58,941 nt of DNA from the NCBI GenBank assembly GCA_963630635.1, contig CAVGOA010000009.1, positions 1 to 58,941 on the forward strand. Direction: 5' to 3'. Both the position numbers and the translations under genes were made by a program. A model generated the notes under the pieces. It did not search any database. It was not told the origin of the DNA and saw nothing but the letters and a program-made list of their open reading frames with translations. Below are positions 42,540 through 50,676 of the stretch, one piece after another (the first letter of the stretch is position 1; each line of letters starts with the position of its first letter). The stretch is from Paratractidigestivibacter sp963630635. Its GTDB lineage: Bacteria; Actinomycetota; Coriobacteriia; Coriobacteriales; Atopobiaceae.

Positions 42540-44510
42540 TTACTCGTTGTCGGCCCAGTTGGACTTCTGCTGGCCCTTCTTCTTGACCAGGACGTAAGCC
42601 GGGTTAGGCTGGCTCACGCGGCGCCAGGCGGCCGAGTCGCGGCACTCGCCGGCCACGGCCTCGACCTGCGTCTCACCCTGGGAAAGCGGGATGGACAAGG
42701 TAAAGATGTGCGGGTTCTTGGGGTCCTCGGCCACGGTCTGGACCTTCTTGCCGTTAACGTAGAAGTCAACGCTCGGCAGGTTGGAGTAGGCCTTGACCGT
42801 GATCGAATCGGCGCAGCGCTCCTCAAATCGCTTGGAGCACACGTGCACAAACGGCTCCTTGCTCCACCAGGCCTTATAGATAAAGAAGGCGTCCTTCTTG
42901 GTCTTGCGGTCGAAGGTCACTAAGCCCTTGTGGTTCATGCCGGGCTCGCCGCCCTGGTCGCGGGCATCGGCGGCAAAGTCGAACATGTTCCACACGTGCG
43001 TGGCCCAGAAGTACGGCCTCTGGGCAAAGAACTTGGCCATGTACTCGTGGTAAACGCACTGGTATTCCTCGGTGTGGTCGTTGCGGCGAGGCTTCTCGGA
43101 GTGCAGGTTGGGCATGGCCTCGCAACCGTACTCGCTCATGCCGATCGCGCGCTTGGGGTGCACCAGGCGCCAGAACCCAAACCAAGCCTTGTTGAGCCAC
43201 AAACCGGGCACATACCAGCCCAGATACAGGTTCCACGCAACCACGTCGCTCACAAACGCGCTCTTGTTGAACGGCCCGCACATGGCATAGCACGCCAGCG
43301 TCGTGGGGCGCGACGGGTCCATCTTGTGCACCAGGTCGTTGAGCACACGGTGGTTGTCCAGCATGTCGGCCTTGTCCTTAGTCGAGATGGTGATCTCGTT
43401 GGACAGGCCCCACACGCAGATGCTCGCGTGGTTGTAGTTCTGCACGATCAGCTCGTGCATCTGATCAAGGGTGTTCTGGCGGCCGTTGGGCATGTGCTCG
43501 GAGATATAGGGGATCTCGGCCCACACCACAAAGCCGGCCTCGTCGCAGGCGTCATAAAACACCTGGTTGTGCTGGTAGTGAGCCAGGCGCACCGTGTTGG
43601 CACCGATCTCTTTGATAATCTCGATGTCCTCAAGGTGCTGCTCGGTCGTAAGCGCGTTGCCAATGCCCTTGCGGTCCTGGTGGCGAGACACGCCGCGCAG
43701 CGGGTAGGCGCGCCCGTTCAAGAAGAAGCCCTTGTCGGCGTCGATGTGGAACGAGCGCACGCCAAAGCGGGCGGACACCTCGTCGATGACGGCGCCGTCT
43801 TTGTCGAGAAGCTCCAGCTTGGCCGTGTAGAGATACGGGTCGTCCACGCCGTCCCAGCGGTGGACGTCGGCAAGCGCCAGGGTGACGTCGGCGCCCTCCC
43901 CTGCCGCGACCTGGGCACCAGCGGCGTCGACCAGGCTCACGCGCACGCGGGCCGCGTCTGCCGCGGGGCCCTCGACCCAGGACTCGACCTGGACCCGGGC
44001 GTCCTTCTCGCCGTCCGCAATGTGCGGGGTGACTTTGAGGCCGGGGGTACCGTAGTAGTCAAGCGCAAAGTGCGTCGACGAGACGACCAGCAGCTTGACG
44101 TCGCGGTAGATGCCGCCGTAGAAGGTGAAGTCGGCCTTCTGCGGGTAGACGCGGTCGTTCTTGGAGTTGTCGACGGCCACGCGCAGGGTGTTGGCGCCCG
44201 CGACCAGCGCGTCGGTTACGTTCACGCGGAAGGTAGAGTAGCCGCCGTCGTGGTGGCACAGGGCCTGTCCGTTGACCTGGACGTCGGCCGAGGCGTTGAC
44301 GCCCTCGAACTCGAGGTAGACGACCTGCGTGGCAGGGTCGAACGCGGGCGCGTCAAAGCTGCGCTGGTAGGTGCAGGTACCGCGCCAGTAGTCGTTGCCG
44401 CCGTCCTGGCCGTCGATGGCGTTCCAGGTGTGGGGCACGTCGACCTTCTCAACGGCGCCGGCGGGGCCCGTGAAATCCCAACCCTGGTTCAAGCTGATGT
44501 AAGTGCGCAT
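42540..44510 (-). CDS. GH2 beta-glycosidase (beta-galactosidase/beta-glucuronidase type)
   Basis: A 656-residue cytoplasmic glycosidase without a signal peptide. The N-terminal sugar-binding jelly roll (LNQGWDFTGPAG, then WRGTCTYQRSFDAP), the Ig-like middle and the TIM barrel follow in GH2 order. The acid/base Glu is in WGLSNEITIS (about 372) and the nucleophile in MSEYGCEA (about 459). An NHKG motif near WNMFDFAADARDQGG resembles the N-x-K glucuronate-binding motif, but the same motif occurs in some beta-galactosidases, so specificity is not settled. It is the last gene of uxuB-uxuA-uxaC-GH2; freeing glucuronate inside the cell would feed those enzymes directly, which favours a beta-glucuronidase (inference). 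It starts at 44510, 15 bp after uxaC, behind AGGGGAAG. Confidence 0.88.
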   Translation of the reverse strand: MRTYISLNQGWDFTGPAGAVEKVDVPHTWNAIDGQDGGNDYWRGTCTYQRSFDAPAFDPATQVVYLEFEGVNASADVQVNGQALCHHDGGYSTFRVNVTDALVAGANTLRVAVDNSKNDRVYPQKADFTFYGGIYRDVKLLVVSSTHFALDYYGTPGLKVTPHIADGEKDARVQVESWVEGPAADAARVRVSLVDAAGAQVAAGEGADVTLALADVHRWDGVDDPYLYTAKLELLDKDGAVIDEVSARFGVRSFHIDADKGFFLNGRAYPLRGVSRHQDRKGIGNALTTEQHLEDIEIIKEIGANTVRLAHYQHNQVFYDACDEAGFVVWAEIPYISEHMPNGRQNTLDQMHELIVQNYNHASICVWGLSNEITISTKDKADMLDNHRVLNDLVHKMDPSRPTTLACYAMCGPFNKSAFVSDVVAWNLYLGWYVPGLWLNKAWFGFWRLVHPKRAIGMSEYGCEAMPNLHSEKPRRNDHTEEYQCVYHEYMAKFFAQRPYFWATHVWNMFDFAADARDQGGEPGMNHKGLVTFDRKTKKDAFFIYKAWWSKEPFVHVCSKRFEERCADSITVKAYSNLPSVDFYVNGKKVQTVAEDPKNPHIFTLSIPLSQGETQVEAVAGECRDSAAWRRVSQPNPAYVLVKKKGQQKSNWADNE

Positions 44511-44525
44511 GGTACGGCTTCCCCT

Positions 44526-45941
44526 CTACTCAAAGAAACCAAAGTATGAATGAGCGTTGTTGTAGCAAATGTCCTCGACGATGCCGCCCAGGTAGTCCTC
44601 GTCCTCGGGCAGGCGGCCCTGCTCGACCCATTCGCCCAGCGTGTGGCAAAGCACACGGCGGAAGTACTCGTGGCGCGGGTACGAAAGGAAGCTGCGCGAG
44701 TCTGTGAGCATGCCGGTGAAGTTGCCGAGAAGACCCTGCTCGGCGGCCATGGTGAGCTGGCGCTTGATGCCCGTGAAGGTATCGTTGAACCACCAGGCGC
44801 AGCCAAACTGGATCTTAGGCGCAGACGGGGCGCACTGGAAGGCGCCGGCCAAGGAGGCCAGGCCCATCCAATCGGCCTCGTTAAGGCTATACAGGATGCA
44901 CTGGGGCAGGCCGTCGGCGGACTCGGCGGCATCGAGCAGGCGTTTGACCTGGTAGACCATGTCGGGCTGGTCGCCCACGGTATCGAAGCCCGCATCGGCG
45001 CCCAGGGCCACGAAGTTCTTGGACGAGTTGTTGCGGAAGCAGTTCATGTGCAGCTGCAGGGTCCAGCCGCGCGCCGCGTACTCGCGCATGAGGAAGAGCG
45101 TGAGCGCGCTTTGGTAGGCCGCGGCCTCGGCGGCGGTGCAGCCCTCGTCGTTGAGCACGCGGCACACGATGTCGTCGATCACGTCGTCTGCGGACGGGCA
45201 AAAGACAAAGGAGTTCATGCCGTGGTCGGCCAGGCGCCCGCCCACCTCGTGGAAGACGTCAAGCCTCTGAGCTGCGGCGCGTTTGAGGCTCGGCCAGTCG
45301 ACGACGTCAATACCCGACGCATCCGAAAGCTTATCGGCATAGGCCACAAAGCCCGGCGCGTCGATGCCCATCAGGCCGTCAGGGCGGAAGGTGGGCAGGA
45401 CCTTGAAGCCGCAGTCGGTCTCTTGGGCCGCGAGCAACTTGTGGTAGGCCAGGTCGCTCGCGGGGTCGTCGGTCGTGCAGACGCACTTCACGTTCATACG
45501 CTGGATCAGGCGGCGTGCGCTAAAGTCCGGCGTGGCGAGAAGGGCGTTGGCCTGCTCCCAGATGGTCTGGGCGTTCTTCCGGCAGATCGTGAGGTCGATG
45601 CCAAAGAAGCGGCGCAGCTCCAGGTGGCTCCACTCGTAGATGGGGTTGCCCACCGCGCGCTCGACGGCGTCAACGAAGGCCAGGTACTTGGCGTAATCGT
45701 CGTCCCCGCGAATCACCGACTCGGGCGTGCCGTTGGCGCGCATCAGGCGCCACTTGTAGTGGTCGCCAAAGCCGTTGTCGTAGAGCCACACCTGCGCCAG
45801 GTTGTCGTAGCTGCGGTTCTCGTAGATCTCGGCCGGCACCAGGTGGCAGTGATAGTCGATGATCGGCATCTTCTCGGCGTGGTAGTGGAACAAACGGCGC
45901 GCCCACTCGGTGGAAAGAAGGAAGTCGTCGTTGAGGAGCAT
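44526..45941 (-). CDS. uxaC: Glucuronate isomerase
   Basis: A 471-residue cytoplasmic enzyme, the same length as E. coli UxaC, that converts D-glucuronate to D-fructuronate (and galacturonate to tagaturonate). It opens MLLNDDFLLSTEWARRLFHYH, then PIIDYHCHLVP, the metal-binding HxH of the amidohydrolase-type barrel. Further on come NPIYEWSHLELRRFFGI and the late segment FGCAWWFNDTFTGI. The ATG at 45941 begins five bases after the uxuA stop; the longer frame to 46082 overlaps uxuA and is rejected. This is the first step of glucuronate breakdown in the operon. The identification is secure. Confidence 0.96.
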   Translation of the reverse strand: MLLNDDFLLSTEWARRLFHYHAEKMPIIDYHCHLVPAEIYENRSYDNLAQVWLYDNGFGDHYKWRLMRANGTPESVIRGDDDYAKYLAFVDAVERAVGNPIYEWSHLELRRFFGIDLTICRKNAQTIWEQANALLATPDFSARRLIQRMNVKCVCTTDDPASDLAYHKLLAAQETDCGFKVLPTFRPDGLMGIDAPGFVAYADKLSDASGIDVVDWPSLKRAAAQRLDVFHEVGGRLADHGMNSFVFCPSADDVIDDIVCRVLNDEGCTAAEAAAYQSALTLFLMREYAARGWTLQLHMNCFRNNSSKNFVALGADAGFDTVGDQPDMVYQVKRLLDAAESADGLPQCILYSLNEADWMGLASLAGAFQCAPSAPKIQFGCAWWFNDTFTGIKRQLTMAAEQGLLGNFTGMLTDSRSFLSYPRHEYFRRVLCHTLGEWVEQGRLPEDEDYLGGIVEDICYNNAHSYFGFFE

Positions 45942-45946
45942 GGCTG

Positions 45947-47065
45947 CTACTCGCCCTTCTTGGCAGAGACGGTCGCGTCGGCGCCGGTGGCCTTGTCCAA
46001 GGTCTCCCACACGCCGTTGATGTAGGCGATGCCCAAGGCGCGGTCGTAAAGGCCGTAGCCCGGACGGCCCGTCTCGCCCCAAATCATGCGGCCGTGGTCG
46101 GGGCGCATGTAGCCGTCAAAGCCGTTCTTGTGCAGGACGCTCATCATGCGCACCAGGTCAAGCGAGCCGTAGGCGCTGGGGTGCGGGGCCTCGTAGAAGT
46201 CCTTGTTGCCTTCGACCTCGGGGCTGATGTACTTGATGTTGCGCATGTGGACAAAGTGGATGCGGCCGCGGGCGCTGAACTCGTCCAGGATGTCGTAGAC
46301 GTTGTTGGCGGGGTCCTCGGCGATGGAGCCGCAGCACAGGGTGATGCCGTTGTAGGGGGTGTCCACGGCGTTGCACAGCCAGTCCAGGTCCTCGCGGTTC
46401 TTGATGATGCGGGGCAGGCCAAAGATGGAGTACGGGGGATCGTCGGGGTGGATGGCCATCTTGACGTCGCACTTCTCGCAGGTAGGCATGATGGCGTTGA
46501 GGAAGTAGACCAGGTTCTCACGCAGCTTGTTCTCGTCGACGTCCTTGTAGGCGTCGAGAAGGGCGCGGACCTGCGCCAGGCGCTCGGGCTCCCAGCCGGG
46601 AAGGGTGAGGTCGCCGGAGCCGTTGGACACGCGGTCGATGATCTCTTGCGGGTCATCGGGAATGTTGGCCTTGACAAAGGCGAGGGTCTTGGAGCCGTCG
46701 GGCAAGGTGTAGTCAAGGTCGGACTTCACCCAGTCAAAGACGGGCATGAAGTTGTAGCAGATGCACTTGATGCCCTCGGCGGCAAGGTTCTCGATGGTCT
46801 CTTTGTAGGCCTCGATGTGGGCGTCGCGGGTGGGCAGGCCGATCTTGATGTCGTCCGAGACGTTGACCGACTCGATGCACTCGAGCTTGAGGCCGGCGGC
46901 CTCGACCTGCTCGCGCAGGGCGTGGATGCGCTCGCGGGGCCAGACCTCGCCGGCGGGGATGTCAAAGAGGGTGCCGACGATGCCCTTGCAACCGGGGATC
47001 TGGGCGATCTGCTGCAGGGTGATCTTCTCGGACTCGGGGCCGTACCAGCGGAAAGACAGCTGCAT
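45947..47065 (-). CDS. uxuA: Mannonate dehydratase
   Basis: A 372-residue cytoplasmic enzyme that dehydrates D-mannonate to 2-keto-3-deoxygluconate. Family signatures include MQLSFRWYGPESEKITLQQI at the start, ICYNFMPVFDW, KMAIHPDDPPYSIFGLPRI and GSLDLVRMMSVLHKNGFDGY near the end, with MRPDHGRMIWGE. AAGGA lies about ten bases before the ATG at 47065; an upstream frame to 47149 is not supported. It sits between uxuB (146 bp upstream) and uxaC (5 bp downstream), so the operon carries three consecutive steps. 2-keto-3-deoxygluconate kinase and aldolase are not in the window and must be elsewhere. The identification is secure. Confidence 0.96.
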   Translation of the reverse strand: MQLSFRWYGPESEKITLQQIAQIPGCKGIVGTLFDIPAGEVWPRERIHALREQVEAAGLKLECIESVNVSDDIKIGLPTRDAHIEAYKETIENLAAEGIKCICYNFMPVFDWVKSDLDYTLPDGSKTLAFVKANIPDDPQEIIDRVSNGSGDLTLPGWEPERLAQVRALLDAYKDVDENKLRENLVYFLNAIMPTCEKCDVKMAIHPDDPPYSIFGLPRIIKNREDLDWLCNAVDTPYNGITLCCGSIAEDPANNVYDILDEFSARGRIHFVHMRNIKYISPEVEGNKDFYEAPHPSAYGSLDLVRMMSVLHKNGFDGYMRPDHGRMIWGETGRPGYGLYDRALGIAYINGVWETLDKATGADATVSAKKGE

Positions 47066-47211
47066 GGTGGTTTCCTTAATCGTTGGGCGCGGCCGCGGGG
47101 GCTCGCGCGGGTTATGGGCGGGGTGGTGCGGAGAAGGGCGCGGGGGCACTTGGGGCGCGGGGCCCGACGCGGCAGCCGCGGACGATGGGCGGCGCGCCGG
47201 GCGGCCGCGAC

Positions 47212-48828
47212 TTACAGGTACTTGTGGATCGTGGCGGCCACGGCACCGGGGCCGGCCAGCATCTCGAGCAGGTAGCCCTCGATCTTCTCGCCAAGGCCTG
47301 CGGCGTAGAGGTCCAGGGTGAAGATCTCGGTGTTGGAAAGGATGGGCTGGGCGGCCGCGTGGACGGCGTCCGCGTCAACGACGCCCAGTTCAAGGCCGGC
47401 AACATGGGCCTGCAGGACGTCGAGCAGCGGGTCGGGGCTGCACTCGAACTTCTCGCCGTTGTCGTCGACGGCCATGAGATAGCGCAGCCACCCGGCGATG
47501 GTCAGCGGGATGTAGGTGAGTTCGCTGACGTCCTTGCCGGCGGCCAGGTAGGCGTTCAAGGTGTGGCCGTAGCGGATGGCGACCTTCTGAGAGGTGTCGG
47601 TGGCGATGCGCTGGGGCGCGTCGGGCAGGGCCTTGTTGGTCAGGCGCTGGCTGGTGAGCTCGTCGATGAAGGACTGCGGGTCGATGACCTTGGGGTCCAC
47701 GACCACGGGCAGGTCCTCGTCGTAGCCCAGGTGGTGGACCAGGGAGGCCAGGTCGGGGTTCTCCATCTCTTTCCAGATGCGGTCGTAGCCAAGCAGGCAG
47801 CCAAAGACGGCCAGGCAGGTGTGCAGGGGGTTCAGGCAGGCGGTGACCTTCATGGTGTCGGCGCGCTCGGCGGTCTCGCGGTCGCACAGGATAACGCCGC
47901 CCTGGTCAAGGGCGGGGCGGCCGTTGGGGAAGGAGTCCTCGATCACCAGGTAGTGGCAGGCCTCGGTGTTGGCAAAGCCGGCGAAGGTGGGGCCAGAGGT
48001 CTTGATCAGGTCAAGGTCGCACCAACCCTGCTCCTTGAGGGCGGCCTCGGTCTCGGGCGAGGGGTTGGGGGTGATGCGGTCGATCATGGACCAGGGGAAG
48101 CTCACGCGGGTCTCGTCGCCCACGTAGTCAACGAAGGCCTGGTCAACGTGGCCGTTTTCCAGCCAGCCGTTGGCAACGGTGAGAATGGCCTCGCGGAAGC
48201 GCGCGCCGTTTTGCGAGAAGTTGTCGGTCGAGACCATGGCGATGGGGGCGGCGCCGGCGTTGAAGCGGGCGAGCAGCAGCGAGCACACGATGCCCATGGT
48301 GCTGGCCGCGGCGTCGGGGCCGGCGGTAAGCTCGGCGGCGACGTAGGGCATGAGGTTGCCGGCGGCGTCGCGCAAGCCGTAGCCCTTCTCGGTAATGGTG
48401 AAGGTGGCCAGCTGCAGGTCAGGGGACTCGAAGTAGCGCTTGGCGCGGGCCAGGTCCTCGGGGCGCTGGGCGTTGGCAAAGACACCGCCGGCCGTGGCTG
48501 CGATGAGGTTCTCGTCCAGGGTGCCGTCGGCGTTCATGACAACCTGCAGGATGTCGAAGTTGTAGGGGGCGTAGACCTCGTCAAGGGTGAAGGGGCGGAA
48601 GGTCTCGGCCACAACGACACCGCGCGTGAGCAGGCCTTTGTTTGCAAGCGCGTTAGCAATCTGAGCGTGGAAGGCGCGGTAGAGGTTGCCGCCGCCAAAG
48701 TGCATCCACACGGGCTGCTGCATGCCGGCCGCCTTGACGGCGTCGACGTCGTAGGTGGGAAGCGCCACGCCCGCGGCGGCGAGGTCTTCCTTGCAGTCCT
48801 TCCAGTTCTTGAGCGAGAGCGTAGGCAT
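47212..48828 (-). CDS. uxuB: Fructuronate reductase (mannitol dehydrogenase family)
   Basis: A 538-residue NAD-dependent polyol dehydrogenase. By operon context it reduces D-fructuronate to D-mannonate, the step between UxaC and UxuA. MHFGGGNLYRAFHA (about 37-50) is the dinucleotide-binding start of the family; later come ALVMS-type segments such as PIAMVSTDNFSQNGARFREA and FPWSMIDRITPNP (family signature with the catalytic region), and a conserved Lys in KVTACLNPLHTCLAVFG. A mannitol or tagaturonate reductase cannot be excluded from sequence alone. Start 48828, behind GAAGGGAAAGC. It is the first gene of the operon and has a GntR-type operator 63-74 bp upstream. The 146-bp GC-rich gap to uxuA holds no clear signal. 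Confidence 0.92.
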   Translation of the reverse strand: MPTLSLKNWKDCKEDLAAAGVALPTYDVDAVKAAGMQQPVWMHFGGGNLYRAFHAQIANALANKGLLTRGVVVAETFRPFTLDEVYAPYNFDILQVVMNADGTLDENLIAATAGGVFANAQRPEDLARAKRYFESPDLQLATFTITEKGYGLRDAAGNLMPYVAAELTAGPDAAASTMGIVCSLLLARFNAGAAPIAMVSTDNFSQNGARFREAILTVANGWLENGHVDQAFVDYVGDETRVSFPWSMIDRITPNPSPETEAALKEQGWCDLDLIKTSGPTFAGFANTEACHYLVIEDSFPNGRPALDQGGVILCDRETAERADTMKVTACLNPLHTCLAVFGCLLGYDRIWKEMENPDLASLVHHLGYDEDLPVVVDPKVIDPQSFIDELTSQRLTNKALPDAPQRIATDTSQKVAIRYGHTLNAYLAAGKDVSELTYIPLTIAGWLRYLMAVDDNGEKFECSPDPLLDVLQAHVAGLELGVVDADAVHAAAQPILSNTEIFTLDLYAAGLGEKIEGYLLEMLAGPGAVAATIHKYL

Positions 48829-48890
48829 TGCTTTCCCTTCTTTTTTGGCGCCGCCGGGGCCGACGGCGCTTGGCTAGCTTGGTTTACGTA

Positions 48891-48902
48891 ACTGGTATAT
48901 CA
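48891..48902 (+). promoter_or_regulatory. GntR-type operator before uxuB
   Basis: ACTGGTATATCA matches the left operator before GH3 over all twelve bases and lies 63-74 bp upstream of the uxuB ATG, a sensible position for repression of the uxuB-uxuA-uxaC-GH2 operon. Confidence 0.65.
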
Positions 48903-49047
48903 CTTCTGCCCTATTTGAGCCATGGTTTTGCGGCGTAGGCGGTCACGTTCTATCGGTGAGCGTACGTTGGCAGCGGATAAACGTGGCTTTGAGCGGGGTT
49001 TATCTAAGATGTATGCGGTTATGTTGCGGAGAAATGCAGGGCGCGCG

Positions 49048-49059
49048 ACTGGTATGTAA
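49048..49059 (+). promoter_or_regulatory. Second ACTGGTAT site upstream of uxuB
   Basis: ACTGGTATGTAA shares the first eight bases with the other operator copies and lies 146-157 bp further upstream, just beyond the end of the GntR gene. A weaker match than the others. Confidence 0.4.
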
Positions 49060-49102
49060 GTGGCGGGGCGCGGCCGGGGCGGCGTGGGGCCCGACGGGCG
49101 GC

Positions 49103-49774
49103 CTAGTACTCGAAGTACTCCGGGTACTCCTGCGCGATCTTCTCGCCGTCTAAACGGGATTTCTGCAGGTGGCTGCGCACGAGGTAGCTCGCGCGGTTGG
49201 TGTCGCCCACATGGATGGCCTGGCACATCTCGCTGTGCTGGCCGATGACCTCCTTGGGGTCGACGCCCAGCGTGTTGGCCGAAAGCCAGCGAAAACGCTC
49301 GAAGTGCGTGTTGGTGAGGTTCAGCCACTGCCAGATCACGGGGCGGCCCGCGATGGTGTAGAAGAGGTGGTGCATCTCGTTGTCCTTCTCAAAGAAACGG
49401 CGGGTGTCGTTTGCGAGAAGGGCGGCGCGCTGGTCGTCGATGACCTGCTCGATGCGGGCGACGTCGGCGGCGGTCGCCTTGGCGCAGGCCTCGACGACGA
49501 TCTCGGACTCAAGGCACTCGCGGGCAAGGCGGGCGGCCTCGGCGTAGCGCATGTTGATCTTGGACACGTAGGTGCCCGACTGCGGCACGGTCTCTACCAG
49601 GTCTTCTTGCTGCAGGCGAAGGAACGACTCGCGCACGGGCGTGCGGCCCAGGCCAAGGTTCTCGCACAGCTCCTTGACGCCGAGTTTGGTGCCGGGCTTG
49701 TACTCGGCAAAGATGATCCTCTCACGGATCATCTCGTACGCTTGATCTTGCAGGCTGTCGGTCTGCTCGGCCAT
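49103..49774 (-). CDS. GntR-family (FadR/UxuR-type) transcription regulator
   Basis: A 223-residue DNA-binding regulator. The N-terminal winged helix shows QAYEMIRERIIFAEYKPG, LCENLGLGRTPVRESFLRLQ and VPQSGTYVSKI, the standard GntR pattern. The C-terminal ~140 residues are an all-helical FCD (FadR) effector domain, with ARECLESEIVVEACA, DNEMHHLFYTIAG and a histidine-bearing QHSEMCQAI, which can bind a metal and a sugar acid. Start at 49774 with GGAG seven bases upstream; a longer frame to 49840 is less likely. Next to the hexuronate operon it is the probable reader of ACTGGTATAT sites, with mannonate, fructuronate or glucuronate as inducer (inference). Confidence 0.9.
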   Translation of the reverse strand: MAEQTDSLQDQAYEMIRERIIFAEYKPGTKLGVKELCENLGLGRTPVRESFLRLQQEDLVETVPQSGTYVSKINMRYAEAARLARECLESEIVVEACAKATAADVARIEQVIDDQRAALLANDTRRFFEKDNEMHHLFYTIAGRPVIWQWLNLTNTHFERFRWLSANTLGVDPKEVIGQHSEMCQAIHVGDTNRASYLVRSHLQKSRLDGEKIAQEYPEYFEY

Positions 49775-49852
49775 CGATTGCTCCTGTCGCTGCGGCTCTT
49801 TGGGGATTTTGGAACGCAAGTATAGGGCATTTCGTGGCAAACGGCACGCAGG

Positions 49853-50389
49853 TTATTGGCCCAGGACCTGCACCTGGCAGCTGCGTATGGTGGCCAGGGC
49901 CGACTCGTGGGAGGCGGGGGTGACGCCGGCGCAAAGGGCCGCGTTGACGGCAACGGGGACCTCGGGCAGGAAGGCCTTGATTAGCAGGGCGTTGCTCACC
50001 ACGCAGATGTCGGTGCACAGACCCACAAGCTCGATGGAATCGATCGGGGCCTCGGCGTTGCGGGCGGCGAGCCACTCGGCCAGGTCAACCGAGCCAAAGG
50101 TGGGCTTGTCGAAGACGGGGGCGTTGAGGGCGGCGGCCACCTCGGCAATGGCCGGGGCAAGCTCCCAGCCCGGGGTGCCCGCGACGCAGTGCGTGACTGG
50201 CAGGTTCTTGCCCTCTTGGGTGTCCAGGTAGTTCTGGCCGTGGGTGTCTCGCGTGAAGACGACGTGGCCGTCAAAGGCGCGGGCATGGGCCGCCACGCCC
50301 GCGACGATCGCCTGGGCCTCGGGCGTGCCCAGCGCTCCGTCGACAAAATCATTTTGCATGTCAATAACCAGCAGGTACTTCTCGGCCAC
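49853..50389 (-). CDS. Cysteine hydrolase of the isochorismatase/nicotinamidase family
   Basis: A 178-residue cytoplasmic hydrolase, probably nicotinamidase-like (nicotinamide to nicotinate, for NAD salvage). The catalytic triad is visible: Asp in LVIDMQNDFVDG, Lys in VFDKPTFGS and Cys in LVGLCTDICVVSNAL, with FTRDTHGQNYLDT after the first motif. The metal-site histidines of classic PncA are only partly present, so the substrate is not certain. I chose GTG at 50389 because AAAGGAGG lies six bases upstream; ATGs at 50416 and 50452 are in frame but have no good site. It is 12 bp beyond the GntR gene region on the same strand yet has no clear link to hexuronate use. Confidence 0.85.
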   Translation of the reverse strand: MAEKYLLVIDMQNDFVDGALGTPEAQAIVAGVAAHARAFDGHVVFTRDTHGQNYLDTQEGKNLPVTHCVAGTPGWELAPAIAEVAAALNAPVFDKPTFGSVDLAEWLAARNAEAPIDSIELVGLCTDICVVSNALLIKAFLPEVPVAVNAALCAGVTPASHESALATIRSCQVQVLGQ

Positions 50390-50450
50390 AACGGCCTCCT
50401 TTCGCGCATTTGCCATGTTCCCATTATGCCGCTCACGATCGCCGCAAAGC

Positions 50451-50591
50451 AAAAATTACGATAGTGGGGACCAGTCTGCCGGTTTGCCGAGTAGCCGTCC
50501 TTCTCGCCATCACGCGACCTGCGGTTTTGTTAGCGGGAAGGTCGGCCCTACTCGCCAAATCGCAATACCGGTCCCCCATTTCGTCATTTTT
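50451..50591. repeat. Large imperfect palindrome in a divergent intergenic region
   Basis: Bases 50451-50507 pair with 50533-50591: 33 of 44 outer positions match, then, after a 2-nt bulge, 11 of 13 more. The loop is 25 nt. The outermost part reads AAAAAT...GGGGACC and its complement GGTCCCC...ATTTTT. Lying between a minus-strand and a plus-strand gene, it could be a fold-back regulatory element or a MITE remnant. Total length is 141 bp. Confidence 0.75.
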
Positions 50592-50676
50592 GATTGAGAA
50601 ACTACCTGAGCGCGACTGCAACGGGCAGCCCCGGTATGGGATACTCGCGAGGACGACCACGTTCAAAGGGGTTCCC

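Larger units (their letters stand above)
48829..49102. other. uxuB upstream region with two GntR-type sites
   Basis: This 274-bp gap separates uxuB and the GntR gene, both on the minus strand. It contains two copies of ACTGGTAT, listed separately, and must hold the operon promoter; no consensus -10/-35 pair is convincing. No gene was seen. The right side is strongly GC-rich. Confidence 0.6.

Noticed and set aside
42540..44510. Naming the GH2 gene uidA from its NHKG motif
   Set aside because: The N-x-K-G stretch also occurs in beta-galactosidases of this family, so the motif alone does not decide specificity.
50410..50676. N-terminal extension of the SEC-C protein to 50410
   Set aside because: It would overlap the start of the divergent hydrolase gene and the 141-bp palindrome; the ATG at 50677 has a clear ribosome-binding site.
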